Positions 1-5,413 are shown, counted from the first letter of the stretch. The stretch: DNA of 7,311 bases from Candidatus Nitrosopolaris nunavutensis (GCA_002501855.1 DAOM01000335.1:1-7311); one strand, 5' to 3'. Notes: a model not told the origin generated them from the letters alone. Made by a program: numbers and translations.

Positions 1-600
1 GTCATCATAAGAAACGCAAAAAGGCTTCTACGTCTTACAGAAGCTATACTGGATGTTACAAAGATCGAAAGCCAGTCATTAACGCTAAAAAAAGAACGAT
101 TCGATTTAAATGACGTAATAATAAATGTAATGGATGATATATCATTAAGTACGGGATTCCTTAACAATGAAAATATAAAGCTATCATATGAGCCTCAGCA
201 TATCATATTAGAGGCAGACAAAGGAAGAATAATACAAGTCATTTCTAATCTACTAGGTAACGGTATTAAATTTACCAAAGAAGGTACAATAACCGTTACG
301 TCAGAAATAAAAGACAGCGAAGTTTTCGTTAGCATAAGTGATACTGGTCAAGGCTTAGACCCTGAAGTATTGCCACAATTATTCACAAAGTTCAGTACAA
401 AATCTCCTTTACACGGCGTCCAAATGGGAACTGGATTGGGTCTTTTTATCTCTAAAAGCATAATTGAAGCTCATGGGGGCAGGATTTGGGCTGAGAACAA
501 CAATGGTTCTGACGGAACAGAAGGGGCTACATTTTGCTTTACATTGCCGATAGTTAACAAGGAACAACAAAAAAAACGACAACAACTACCATCAAGATAG
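1..600 (+). CDS. Sensor histidine kinase, C-terminal part (5' end outside window)
   Basis: This is the ATP-binding half of a two-component sensor kinase, which phosphorylates itself on a histidine and passes the phosphate to a response regulator. The frame is open from the first base, so the gene starts left of the window; numbering here is from the first visible codon. Residues 1-40 are the end of the dimerisation (HisKA) helix, with 'RNAKRLLRLTEAILDVTKIE'; the phospho-accepting His lies outside. The HATPase_c domain follows: N-box QVISNLLGNGIKFT at about 79-92 (N83, N87), G1 box DTGQGLD at 114-120, F-box LFTKF at 127-131, and G2 box GTGLGL at 143-148 followed by 'EAHGG'. All ATP-site motifs are intact. 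The protein ends about 20 residues after the domain in a polar tail, with no receiver domain. The N-box has Gly where Ala is usual. The signal sensed cannot be told from this part. Confidence 0.95.
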   Translation, partial: VIIRNAKRLLRLTEAILDVTKIESQSLTLKKERFDLNDVIINVMDDISLSTGFLNNENIKLSYEPQHIILEADKGRIIQVISNLLGNGIKFTKEGTITVTSEIKDSEVFVSISDTGQGLDPEVLPQLFTKFSTKSPLHGVQMGTGLGLFISKSIIEAHGGRIWAENNNGSDGTEGATFCFTLPIVNKEQQKKRQQLPSR

Positions 601-669
601 TAGAGCTTAATACTTCTATCCACGTATCTTTTCCCTAGACTTCTTCTTTACAACCAGAAGATATGACCA

Positions 670-709
670 TAGGTTAAATCCTAGATATTTCAGATTATAA
701 ATTTTTTAA
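670..709 (+). terminator. Oligo-T terminator candidate after histidine kinase
   Basis: A small hairpin (TAGG, six-base loop, CCTA at 670-683) is followed by an AT-rich stretch with six T at 702-707, about 100 bases after the kinase stop. Archaeal transcription often ends at such T runs. The hairpin is weak, so the T run carries the call. Confidence 0.35.
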
Positions 710-729
710 TCCAAGTTGGGCATAAGAGA

Positions 730-750
730 CTCTAGAACCCTAGAGATTTT
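730..750 (+). terminator. Hairpin (CTCTAG/CTAGAG) plus TTTT between convergent genes
   Basis: A perfect six-base stem (730-735 with 740-745) with loop AACC is followed by ATTTT. It lies between the stop of the plus-strand kinase and the stop of the convergent minus-strand gene at 826. The position suits a terminator for the kinase transcript; no experimental support is visible. Confidence 0.4.
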
Positions 751-825
751 CGCTTTATTCTTGGAAGTCCTTTCAAAGACGATGTATCTATAGGGTTCAA
801 ATTATATAAAAATAGCGGTTATAAT

Positions 826-1188
826 CTAACTAGATTGATTAGATTGACTTACCCGCGACTCCGATGTTGGATACCCACGTTCTGTGGTTAACCTATTAAC
901 TGGATTCCCTGCTTCCTGTTGCTGCTGTCGCATCTTTCTTTCGTACTCTTTATTCATGAGTTGAATGCACATGCGATTCCACACATTACCGGCGGTAATC
1001 AAACAGGTCTTGGCAAGTAAACCAATCGACGGTGATTCTATTTTTTCCCTTTGATAGTAATCCTGTGCCATCGCCTGAAAAAATGGTATGTACGCACTTG
1101 GCAGTCTAAGGAAAATTCTGTTGCTATTATTGACTTTTTGTCTTATTTCTGGTAGCCCTTGCCCTTCACGTGTTTTAGTTACTATCAT
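826..1188 (-). CDS. Small protein of unknown function, possible ribbon-helix-helix DNA-binding start
   Basis: This 120-residue soluble protein has no signal peptide or membrane segment, and I do not recognise its family with certainty. A basic N-terminal tail (1-22) leads into 'NRIFLRLPSAYIPFFQAMA' (23-41), a short strand followed by a helix, reminiscent of ribbon-helix-helix repressors. A second helical part (52-82) has 'PSIGLLAKTCLITAGNVWN' and two Cys (C62, C74). The C-terminus is polar, with a Gln run (88-91). The ATG at 1188 is chosen because a TATA box sits about 40 bases upstream and no other in-frame start lies close by. Codon use looks native, and the core reads like a conserved domain rather than chance. 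DNA binding is inference; it could equally be a small accessory protein. It lies alone on the minus strand, convergent with the kinase. Confidence 0.75.
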   Translation of the reverse strand: MIVTKTREGQGLPEIRQKVNNSNRIFLRLPSAYIPFFQAMAQDYYQREKIESPSIGLLAKTCLITAGNVWNRMCIQLMNKEYERKMRQQQQEAGNPVNRLTTERGYPTSESRVSQSNQSS

Positions 1189-1222
1189 TGCCCCAAACTT
1201 GAAACCCTTTTCGACACGCCAT

Positions 1223-1234
1223 CCTTATATAATT
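1223..1234 (-). promoter_or_regulatory. TATA box for the 826-1188 gene
   Basis: On the minus strand this reads AATTATATAAGG, a strong archaeal TATA element. Its centre is about 40 bases before the ATG at 1188, so transcription should start near 1203 and give a leader of about 15 bases. Confidence 0.6.
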
Positions 1235-1254
1235 ATACACGATGTTACGAGAAG

Positions 1255-1272
1255 GTGTCAACGCATTGACAC
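1255..1272. promoter_or_regulatory. 18-bp dyad GTGTCAA-CGCA-TTGACAC, candidate operator
   Basis: The arms are perfect seven-base inverted repeats with a four-base spacer. The site lies about 20 bp upstream of the TATA box of the 826-1188 gene, where an archaeal activator or repressor could bind. It overlaps a second palindrome, TGACACTGTCA (1267-1277). The regulator is unknown. A role as a DNA site is inference from symmetry and position. Confidence 0.4.
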
Positions 1273-1285
1273 TGTCACCGGGGGC

Positions 1286-1304
1286 TGTCAGCGTCATCCT
1301 GACA
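1286..1304. promoter_or_regulatory. Second TGTCA...TGACA dyad
   Basis: TGTCAG (1286-1291) and CTGACA (1299-1304) form six-base arms around a seven-base spacer. With the neighbouring 18-bp dyad this makes five TGTCA/TGACA pentamers within 49 bp, upstream of the 826-1188 promoter. The cluster may be a multi-site operator. Confidence 0.3.
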
Positions 1305-1421
1305 ATGTCCTGGATCTTGACTCTATTTGTCTGTAATTAGCCCTCCACTGATCTATAATTGCATCATCTTTCTAATCATCTGTACTACAATGAATACATC
1401 TGACTGAGGATTGTCCGTCAT
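1294..1421 (-). pseudogene. Possible frameshifted small gene (about 42 residues)
   Basis: From an ATG at 1421 the minus strand encodes MTDNPQSDVFIVVQMIRK and then stops at 1355-1353. The next frame continues as DDAIIDQWRANYRQIESR and ends at 1294. One extra A in the AAA run at 1369-1371 would fuse both into a single 42-residue amphipathic protein. An AT-rich, TATA-like stretch about 25-30 bases before the ATG would suit a leaderless message. Both pieces are short, and joins of this kind can arise by chance, so this is only a candidate; the alternative is non-coding spacer. It overlaps the dyad at 1286-1304, which weakens one of the two readings. Confidence 0.2.
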
Positions 1422-1606
1422 GAATCGCTGAAGGGAATAATCATTATTTTTCTAGTATACAGCACATATGAAGTTGACGACCCATGGTTATGTAGATTAG
1501 TGATGTAAATTTGAGATGAAAACACTTTGGTGGTATTGATACCGGGGCAAGTGCGATCATCGTTATGGGTTAGGCTGCCTTTGCCCGCATTATTTTCGAT
1601 TCAAAC
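1422..1606. other. Intergenic spacer, no gene seen
   Basis: This stretch lies downstream of the minus-strand gene ending at 1607. It holds a long-range inverted repeat, GGGCAA (1545-1550) with TTGCCC (1581-1586), which could form a 3' hairpin on that gene's transcript. I see no oligo-T run next to it. A 38-codon minus-strand open frame here (start near 1560) has no recognisable features, and I do not call it. Confidence 0.4.
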
Positions 1607-2023
1607 CTATTGCCAGTATGGGTTTGCTGCTTTAGCCCGAAATTCTTCTTGAATATTCCACTCTCCATCATATGCATTCTTATAGATACTACAAAGAAAC
1701 GGACCCTCTGTCAACTGTGATCCGTTATCAGAAATAATTACCGGACACGTATCGTTGAAACCTGTGTGATATATTCCTGTGTCATTGACTGCTACGTCCA
1801 GTCCCAAAAAGTCTTGCTCCGCCTGCTGAATGCCACCTGACTGAGGATCGGCGTCCCACTCTTGTTTGAGTGCATGGCTTGCCGTCGCAGTCTCCAGTAC
1901 AGATATCAGCAGGGTTACACTACCAACAACAACAATAAGAAGAAATAATCTTGGATGGAACCGGTGGACATGTTGTTGGGTTCTTATCGAATATGACGAA
2001 TTCAGCGCTCTGTTAAGTGACAT
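1607..2023 (-). CDS. Membrane-anchored or secreted protein of unknown function
   Basis: This is a 138-residue protein. A polar, basic N-terminus (residues 1-25, with H18, H20, R21, H23, R25) is followed by one hydrophobic segment, 'LFLLIVVVGSVTLLISVL' (26-43). Then comes an A/T/S-rich stretch ending 'TATASHA' that resembles a signal-peptidase site. The rest (52-138) is acidic and polar and should lie outside the cytoplasm. It has two Cys (C93, C111) that could form one disulfide, and three N-glycosylation sequons (N80, N90, N100), in line with archaeal surface proteins. The ATG at 2023 is the only start after an in-frame stop at 2038-2036. A TATA-like element lies about 37 bases upstream. I do not recognise the family. 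The start region is divergent from a broken gene at 2126. Confidence 0.7.
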   Translation of the reverse strand: MSLNRALNSSYSIRTQQHVHRFHPRLFLLIVVVGSVTLLISVLETATASHALKQEWDADPQSGGIQQAEQDFLGLDVAVNDTGIYHTGFNDTCPVIISDNGSQLTEGPFLCSIYKNAYDGEWNIQEEFRAKAANPYWQ

Positions 2024-2052
2024 GAATGAGATTTCTTAGAATAGTTGCTGCC

Positions 2053-2066
2053 TTATTAAAAATATG
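2053..2066 (-). promoter_or_regulatory. TATA-like element for the 1607-2023 gene
   Basis: The minus strand reads CATATTTTTAATAA around here, about 37 bases before the ATG at 2023. That predicts a leader of roughly 10 bases. It is weaker than the TATA box at 1223-1234. Confidence 0.4.
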
Positions 2067-2097
2067 TTAAATCACCAATTATTAGGAAACCGACAGA

Positions 2098-2118
2098 ACC
2101 CCTATATCTATAATATAT
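2098..2118 (+). promoter_or_regulatory. TATA-rich promoter for the 2126 reading frame
   Basis: A TATATCTATAATATAT stretch ends just before the ATG at 2126. A TATA box centred near 2100-2104 would place transcription start at or next to the ATG, giving a leaderless message. It is divergent from the promoter at 2053-2066. Confidence 0.4.
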
Positions 2119-2125
2119 GTGGAAT

Positions 2126-2327
2126 ATGAAAACAAGGCTCAAGCGTAGTAAAAATAGCCCTAGCAGCAGTAGCCGTCGCTGAAATAGCCGTAGCAACATT
2201 CCTAGCAACAATATATCTTCCAGGGACAGCAAAGGACAACGCGACTGCAGACGCATTTCTTTTACATTGTATGGGCATAGCGTATCCGTTAACACCAGAC
2301 TATCGTCCTCCTCGCGGAAATAAATAA
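2126..2327 (+). pseudogene. Small secreted/membrane protein, frame broken after the start codon
   Basis: The ATG at 2126 leads into a frame that stops after 18 codons. The next frame is open from 2130 to the stop at 2325-2327 and looks strongly coding: 'VVKIALAAVAVAEIAVATFL' (an Ala/Val/Ile-rich membrane or signal segment), then 'ATIYLPGTAKDNATADAFLL', 'HCMGIAYPLTPDYRPPRGNK' and stop. Removing one A from the run of four at 2129-2132 joins ATG-AAA directly to this frame and gives a 66-residue protein: a short basic start, one hydrophobic helix, and a polar outer part with a sequon (NAT). No ATG, GTG or TTG opens the coding-like frame by itself. It may be a recent pseudogene, a sequencing indel or, least likely, slippage. 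The large minus-strand frame over the same bases is a shadow. Confidence 0.5.
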
Positions 2328-2377
2328 AATAAAGAGACAGGGAAGAGCAAGTGTAAATGAACAAAGAATGCCGTTTG

Positions 2378-2405
2378 AAAAAAAAGAGACCACAGATAAT
2401 CTCTT
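2378..2405 (-). terminator. Hairpin with T8, intrinsic-like terminator on the minus strand
   Basis: On the minus strand a six-base stem (AAGAGA/TCTCTT, ten-base loop) is followed directly by eight T (A8 at 2378-2385 on the plus strand). It stands about 60 bases after the stop of the Gln/Pro-rich frame at 2466, which supports that frame as a once-real gene. Confidence 0.55.
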
Positions 2406-2465
2406 CTTTTCGTGGTTGCTGTCCGTGTCCCATCTTAGGGTATCAATTTCGTTTGTAATCATGTC

Positions 2466-2687
2466 TTATGGTCCTGTCGGTTGGGGATTATCATTGTTGT
2501 TGTCTTGTGGAGGGTTGCTATTGTCTGGTGGCGGTGTTGGATTATTGATGTTATCTGGTGGTATCTGATTGTCAGAAAGTGGTTGTTGGTCTTGTGGTTG
2601 CTGTTATTGCTGTAATGGACAGGTATCAGTAATTGGAATTACTGATCCATCTGAACATGTCTGAGTTTGAGACTGTTGTTGTTGCAT
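2466..2687 (-). pseudogene. Gln/Pro/Asn-rich secreted-protein C-terminal remnant with CSDGSVIPITDTCP motif
   Basis: Reading leftward from a Met codon at 2687, the frame gives a Gln-rich lead, then 'TCSDGSVIPITDTCPLQQ' (Cys 11 and Cys 23 enclosing the motif), an in-frame TAA at codon 28 (2606-2604), and then 45 more codons of low-complexity text such as 'QQPQDQQPLSDNQ' and 'NINNPTPPPDNSNPP' before a final TAA at 2468-2466. The interrupting TAA sits among CAA and CAG codons, so one C-to-T change would explain it. Cys-framed DGSVIP repeats with Q/P/N-rich linkers are, to my memory, typical tails of secreted Nitrososphaerales proteins. The upstream part of the gene is missing: at about 2688 the sequence turns into the opposite-strand helicase. 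The Met is probably an internal or junction codon rather than the true start. Confidence 0.55.
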
Positions 2688-3416
2688 CGTTTCCTCGGAC
2701 TCAAAAACGTAAGTCATGTGAGCCTGCAAGACATAAACGAAGAGAGGTTTGCAATCGCAGGACTATATGGAAAACTTGCCAATACCTTCGCAGATTTGAA
2801 ATCAGACAGATTAACTACGACTGGTAATTTCAAGATGCTGGTATCCGGAGATTTCATTAGAGCGCAAAAGAAGTATGGTCAGCCGTTCGAGTTTTCGAAT
2901 TACGCCAAATTAATTTTTAGCGCAAACGAAATTCCGCAATCAGATGATAAAACGTTTGCCTATTACCGGAGATGGATAATATTCTTCTTTGAGAAGGTTT
3001 TTGATGGTGAGGATAAGGACACCAATCTAATTGATAAACTTACGACTGAGGCTGAATTCTCAGGATTGTTGAATCTGGCATTAGTCGCACTTAGACAACT
3101 AATCAAGGATAACGGGTTTATCCACACGGACGACATTGAAACAATCGAGAAGGAGTATAATCTAAATGCTAGCACAGCGGAGCGGTTTGTGAGGGAAAGA
3201 TGTCAAGTCGATGTCTCTGACAGAGAACGCTATGAAATCTGCAGAGACCTTTACCATGATTACGTTGTATACTGTAAAGAGAACGGTATAACTGTCAAGG
3301 CTGTTAACGTATTCGGAATGGAACTGGCTCAGCAGCATATAAAGAAGGAACGCAAACTGGTAAAGGGACAAAGGGAATATTGTTATGTCGGAATCAAATT
3401 CATAAACTCAACCTGA
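2667..3416 (+). CDS. 5'-truncated D5/P4-family phage or plasmid primase-helicase
   Basis: This is the C-terminal part of a superfamily 3 helicase of the kind that drives replication of viruses and plasmids. Homology-like text begins at 'RFLGLKNVSHVSLQDINEER' (2688 on). Counting from the TTG at 2667, the visible parts are 'GLYGKLANTFADL' (32-44, Walker B region), 'KLIFSANEIPQSDD' (81-94, motif C with N87), the arginine pair in 'YYRRW' (R101, R102), and a C-terminal winged-helix-like region (about 160-245) ending 'QREYCYVGIKF'. Walker A (GKST) and the whole N-terminal primase domain are absent; full-length relatives usually exceed 500 residues. The TTG start derives from the reverse complement of CAA repeats of the adjoining gene, so it is probably not native. 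Without Walker A it cannot hydrolyse ATP. It is most likely a dead remnant of an integrated element. Confidence 0.85.
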   Translation: MRLLLLHRFLGLKNVSHVSLQDINEERFAIAGLYGKLANTFADLKSDRLTTTGNFKMLVSGDFIRAQKKYGQPFEFSNYAKLIFSANEIPQSDDKTFAYYRRWIIFFFEKVFDGEDKDTNLIDKLTTEAEFSGLLNLALVALRQLIKDNGFIHTDDIETIEKEYNLNASTAERFVRERCQVDVSDRERYEICRDLYHDYVVYCKENGITVKAVNVFGMELAQQHIKKERKLVKGQREYCYVGIKFINST

Positions 3417-3758
3417 CTATAGATTTTCGTCTACTACCAAATTGATATGGCGTGGTTATATCCGCCTCGTTCGATGAGGTGTTCCTTAAGAAGTGAATCC
3501 GCGGGAACCGATGAAGCGGTAAGTTTCGACCCGAACTGACGATGTACCTTCGAGTGTAATGTCACATGTATATTTCCCATAAGATACATTTCTGACCTTA
3601 TTACGGTATTTTGGCAAATTCTCAATCCAAACCTGCATGTAGGTGAAATACTGCTACTCAGGTAAATTAATGGTAGAAGGATCAGGAGCCACAAGTGATC
3701 ATATCCTCACTATTGATAAGTAAAAGAAGAACGGCAGCATATATGAGGAAAGGAAGAA
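3417..3758. other. Mobile-element debris, no supported gene
   Basis: No intact gene is seen. The plus strand has short open pieces, including 30 codons from an ATG at 3447 and a 20-odd-codon piece ending at the TAA at 3720. The minus strand holds an 86-codon frame (3694-3434) opened only by TTG, starting with a hydrophobic stretch; it has no motif or promoter that I can support. The lack of any consistent frame beside a truncated helicase suggests decayed element DNA. Confidence 0.4.
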
Positions 3759-3884
3759 ATGACTTCGAGAATTATAGTCAGCGATACAGCTACAACAGAA
3801 GGACAACGGGTGTACAATCAGATAACTGACCCTTCCCGAGTCTGTACGAAATGTGTACATTTTTCAAGTATGCACAATACATAG
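3759..3884 (+). CDS. Possible 41-residue protein with a CxxC pair
   Basis: An ATG at 3759 is preceded by an AGGAAAGG-like ribosome binding site and opens 41 codons ending at the TAG at 3882-3884. The peptide has 'VCTKCVHFSSMH' near its end, a CxxC followed by His, which could bind a metal but is too short for a full zinc ribbon. An overlapping frame from the ATG at 3743 (28 codons, rich in Arg, Tyr and Asn) competes for the same bases, and at most one is likely real. No family is recognised. It may be a truncated element gene. Confidence 0.25.
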   Translation: MTSRIIVSDTATTEGQRVYNQITDPSRVCTKCVHFSSMHNT

Positions 3885-3906
3885 ACAAATTCACAGAGCA
3901 ATAAGT

Positions 3907-3993
3907 ATGGATTTCAATAATGTAAAGCCGCCATTTAAGATAACAGACGTAGCAAAGATATGCGAACACCACTCCAGAGAGATTGGCATATAA
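3907..3993 (+). CDS. Possible 28-residue remnant with helix-turn-helix-like text
   Basis: The ATG at 3907 opens 28 codons including 'PPFKITDVAKICEHHSREIG'. The phrase 'KITDVAKICEHHSREIG' resembles the first helices of excisionase or MerR-like DNA-binding domains, but it is too short to assign. There is no ribosome binding site. The frame is also open leftward to 3826, so it may be the tail of a broken small regulator from the same mobile element as the helicase stub. Confidence 0.2.
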   Translation: MDFNNVKPPFKITDVAKICEHHSREIGI

Positions 3994-3999
3994 TTAGAG

Positions 4000-4007
4000 T
4001 ATAAATA
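4000..4007 (+). promoter_or_regulatory. TATA box TATAAATA for the DUF2334 gene
   Basis: This is a consensus archaeal TATA element 40 bases or more before the ATG at 4047. Transcription should start near 4028, which leaves a leader of just under 20 bases that contains the Shine-Dalgarno site. Confidence 0.65.
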
Positions 4008-4032
4008 GGGTTAGACTTTGGACTTTTACAAT

Positions 4033-4038
4033 AAGGAG
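4033..4038 (+). promoter_or_regulatory. Shine-Dalgarno AAGGAG deciding the start at 4047
   Basis: AAGGAG lies eight bases before the ATG at 4047. This favours that start over the second in-frame Met codon at 4062. Confidence 0.65.
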
Positions 4039-4046
4039 AGCAAGAA

Positions 4047-4787
4047 ATGACTAGTCATTCGATGGAAAACAACTTAGCAGTTGTGACGCTTCATGATGCC
4101 GCGCCTGCGTTCTCAAAAAGGATATTCGAATATACAGATGCATTTGAGAATTTGGAAATAAATTTCAATGTCGGACTTATTCCATTTTATCATCATACGG
4201 AGGACCTTGGAAGGTTTCCAGAATTCGTGGATAAACTCAAGTCATACAAACGATGTGAAATAGTATTACATGGTCTTTATCATGAAGACAGAAACGGTCA
4301 GATGGACGATTTTCATGCCAAGTCAAAAGCAACTACAGAAGAAGAAATAAGAGCAGGCTTAGAGATATTTGAACAGGTAGGAATAAAGACTAATGTATTT
4401 GTGCCACCGCAATGGAAACTAAGCAGTGGCTCTATTGAGATATTGGAGAAGTTAGGATTTGGTTTAGGAGAAATGCAGGAGGAATTCTTCCTGCTTTCAC
4501 AGAGGCCGTTTAGGAAAATCAAAGTTCCAAAAGTGTTAAGTTGGGACTTGACGGGACATCCGGACCAGAATATTGTAAGGATCGGCACAGAGGAAAGACG
4601 CTTCGAACTGTTAGACGATGCACAAAGACAGAAAATGATCAGAATCGCTTCGCATCCACGTGACCCGCCCAGTGCTCTAAAAGATCAATTGGAGATGATA
4701 CGTGAATTAAAAGATCAAGGCTATACAATTACACTATATCGGGATCTTATACAGAAATTGCAGGACGTTCCCTATACGACTATCTGA
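4047..4787 (+). CDS. DUF2334-type predicted polysaccharide deacetylase
   Basis: This 246-residue protein lacks a signal peptide and should be cytoplasmic. It belongs to the NodB-like (carbohydrate esterase 4) deacetylase superfamily in its DUF2334 form. Expected metal and catalytic positions are present: 'TLHDAAP' at 14-20 (D17, cf. the SxHDxxP motif of the family), 'EIVLHGLYHE' at 71-80 (H75 and H79, metal ligands), 'VFVPPQWKLS' at 117-126 (substrate loop), and 'IASHPRDP' at 200-207 (H203, candidate catalytic His). The length is typical. Family knowledge predicts removal of acyl groups from a sugar or a related N-acyl substrate; the true substrate of these archaeal proteins is unknown. A TATA box and Shine-Dalgarno site show an independent transcription unit. 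It is the best preserved gene of the central region and is flanked on both sides by broken frames. Confidence 0.9.
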   Translation: MTSHSMENNLAVVTLHDAAPAFSKRIFEYTDAFENLEINFNVGLIPFYHHTEDLGRFPEFVDKLKSYKRCEIVLHGLYHEDRNGQMDDFHAKSKATTEEEIRAGLEIFEQVGIKTNVFVPPQWKLSSGSIEILEKLGFGLGEMQEEFFLLSQRPFRKIKVPKVLSWDLTGHPDQNIVRIGTEERRFELLDDAQRQKMIRIASHPRDPPSALKDQLEMIRELKDQGYTITLYRDLIQKLQDVPYTTI

Positions 4788-4951
4788 TAGGGCACGCAAC
4801 AATTTCATTTGTTAAAAAGCCCACTGGCACTTTAAATATTCCTCAGGGAATAGAAGAGGAAATCGAAGAAATGGCAATAGAAATAGTGTTGGATTTAGAA
4901 GTATCACTATGGGACACACGAAGCCATCCTAGCTACACGATATTAACGTGA
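4706..4951 (+). pseudogene. Coding-like small frame without a start codon, overlapping the DUF2334 3' end
   Basis: A plus-strand frame offset from DUF2334 is open from 4706 to the TGA at 4949-4951. After the DUF2334 stop it reads like a real protein: 'HATISFVKKPTGTLNIPQGI', an acidic helix 'EEEIEEMAIEIVLDLEVSLW', then 'DTRSHPSYTILT'. The first in-frame ATG is at 4871, inside the helix, and there is no GTG or TTG before it, so the natural start seems lost or the gene is cut 5'. Translation from 4871 would give only 26 residues. I do not recognise the family; the short basic strand plus acidic helix suggests a small soluble protein. A start mutation, an indel just upstream or a non-standard start are all possible. 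Confidence 0.4.
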
Positions 4952-5136
4952 AATATATCAAATTAATACACTCTGCAAGGGAATCCAGAAACCTCGTTTT
5001 CCATAAAGTATCTATCTGATACTAAAGCCATCCCAAAGAATTTCTGGCATAAGGCATAAGAGATAATACCATAAGGTTTCATCTAATTTGACTTATAGTT
5101 TCGGGAGTAACTGTCGGGACAGATAAGGAAAAGAAG

Positions 5137-5261
5137 ATGAAGAATAATATAAAAGAAACGGCATAGGAATGTTGATGATAGTGATATTGATATTGATTTT
5201 GATGATGACATCGGTCCTTCTATCGGAGGAAAAGGATGATACTTTGCTATACCGAAACTAG
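5137..5261 (+). CDS. Possible small membrane peptide (30 residues, or 41 with a frameshift)
   Basis: An ATG at 5169 opens 30 codons to the TAG at 5259-5261: 'MLMIVILILILMMTSVLL' followed by a charged tail, a plausible single membrane helix. An earlier ATG at 5137, with a purine-rich AAGGAAAAGAAG before it, gives MKNNIKETA and stops. One more A in the AAAA run after ATA would fuse the two into a 41-residue protein with a basic start. One fewer A would instead enter an Asp-rich frame ('VDDSDIDIDFDDDIGPSIGG'). Because both readings look tidy, the GAT/ATT-rich repeat may simply generate them. Low confidence. Confidence 0.2.
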
Positions 5262-5395
5262 TTTTGAGCCGTGATATGGGAGTGAAATTGTTGATAAATT
5301 CGATAGATCCGCTAACTGATCAAGGGCGTCCAATTTATTTGTACTAGTAGACGTATAACATGACCTTCTGTAGACGTTCTTCATATCAAATTAAA

Positions 5396-5413
5396 GTGTT
5401 ACAAGTATAACAC
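5396..5413. promoter_or_regulatory. 18-bp dyad GTGTTA-N6-TAACAC
   Basis: Perfect six-base arms with a six-base spacer. The layout GTGTYA-N6-TRACAC matches the dyad at 1255-1272, so both might be bound by the same regulator. Perfect arms of this length at a fixed spacing are expected about once or twice in 7 kb by chance; only the shared arm sequence is notable. Confidence 0.25.

Noticed and set aside
1088..1336. 82-codon plus-strand open frame
   Set aside because: It overlaps the minus-strand 826-1188 gene, its promoter and the dyads, and shows no domain-like text.
2056..2433. 125-codon minus-strand open frame rich in Leu, Phe and Tyr
   Set aside because: It is the reverse of the better-supported plus-strand frame at 2130-2327 and of the terminator hairpin; the composition is that of antisense Ala/Val codons and there is no motif.
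2368..2568. Plus-strand open frame with Gly/Leu-rich text
   Set aside because: It is the complement of the Pro/Asn/Gln-rich minus-strand remnant, which has a recognisable motif and a terminator.
2610..2690. TTG/GTT-rich stretch that might be a simple repeat
   Set aside because: It is explained by Gln codons (CAA/CAG) on the minus strand.
2963..3371. Two minus-strand frames opposite the helicase
   Set aside because: They are antisense to clear helicase motifs and have no independent support.
3461..3481. CCTC-GTTCGAT-GAGG hairpin resembling a tRNA T-arm, a possible integration site
   Set aside because: The loop does not start at the right base relative to the stem, and no acceptor stem or anticodon arm can be built around it.
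3434..3694. 86-codon minus-strand frame beginning 'MWLLILLPLIYLSSS'
   Set aside because: It opens only with TTG, has no promoter or ribosome site that I can see, and a frame of this length can occur by chance. It overlaps no other gene, so a homology search would be the deciding test; any match would revive it.
4313..4588. Minus-strand frame inside the DUF2334 gene
   Set aside because: Shadow of the deacetylase, which has intact motifs, promoter and ribosome binding site.
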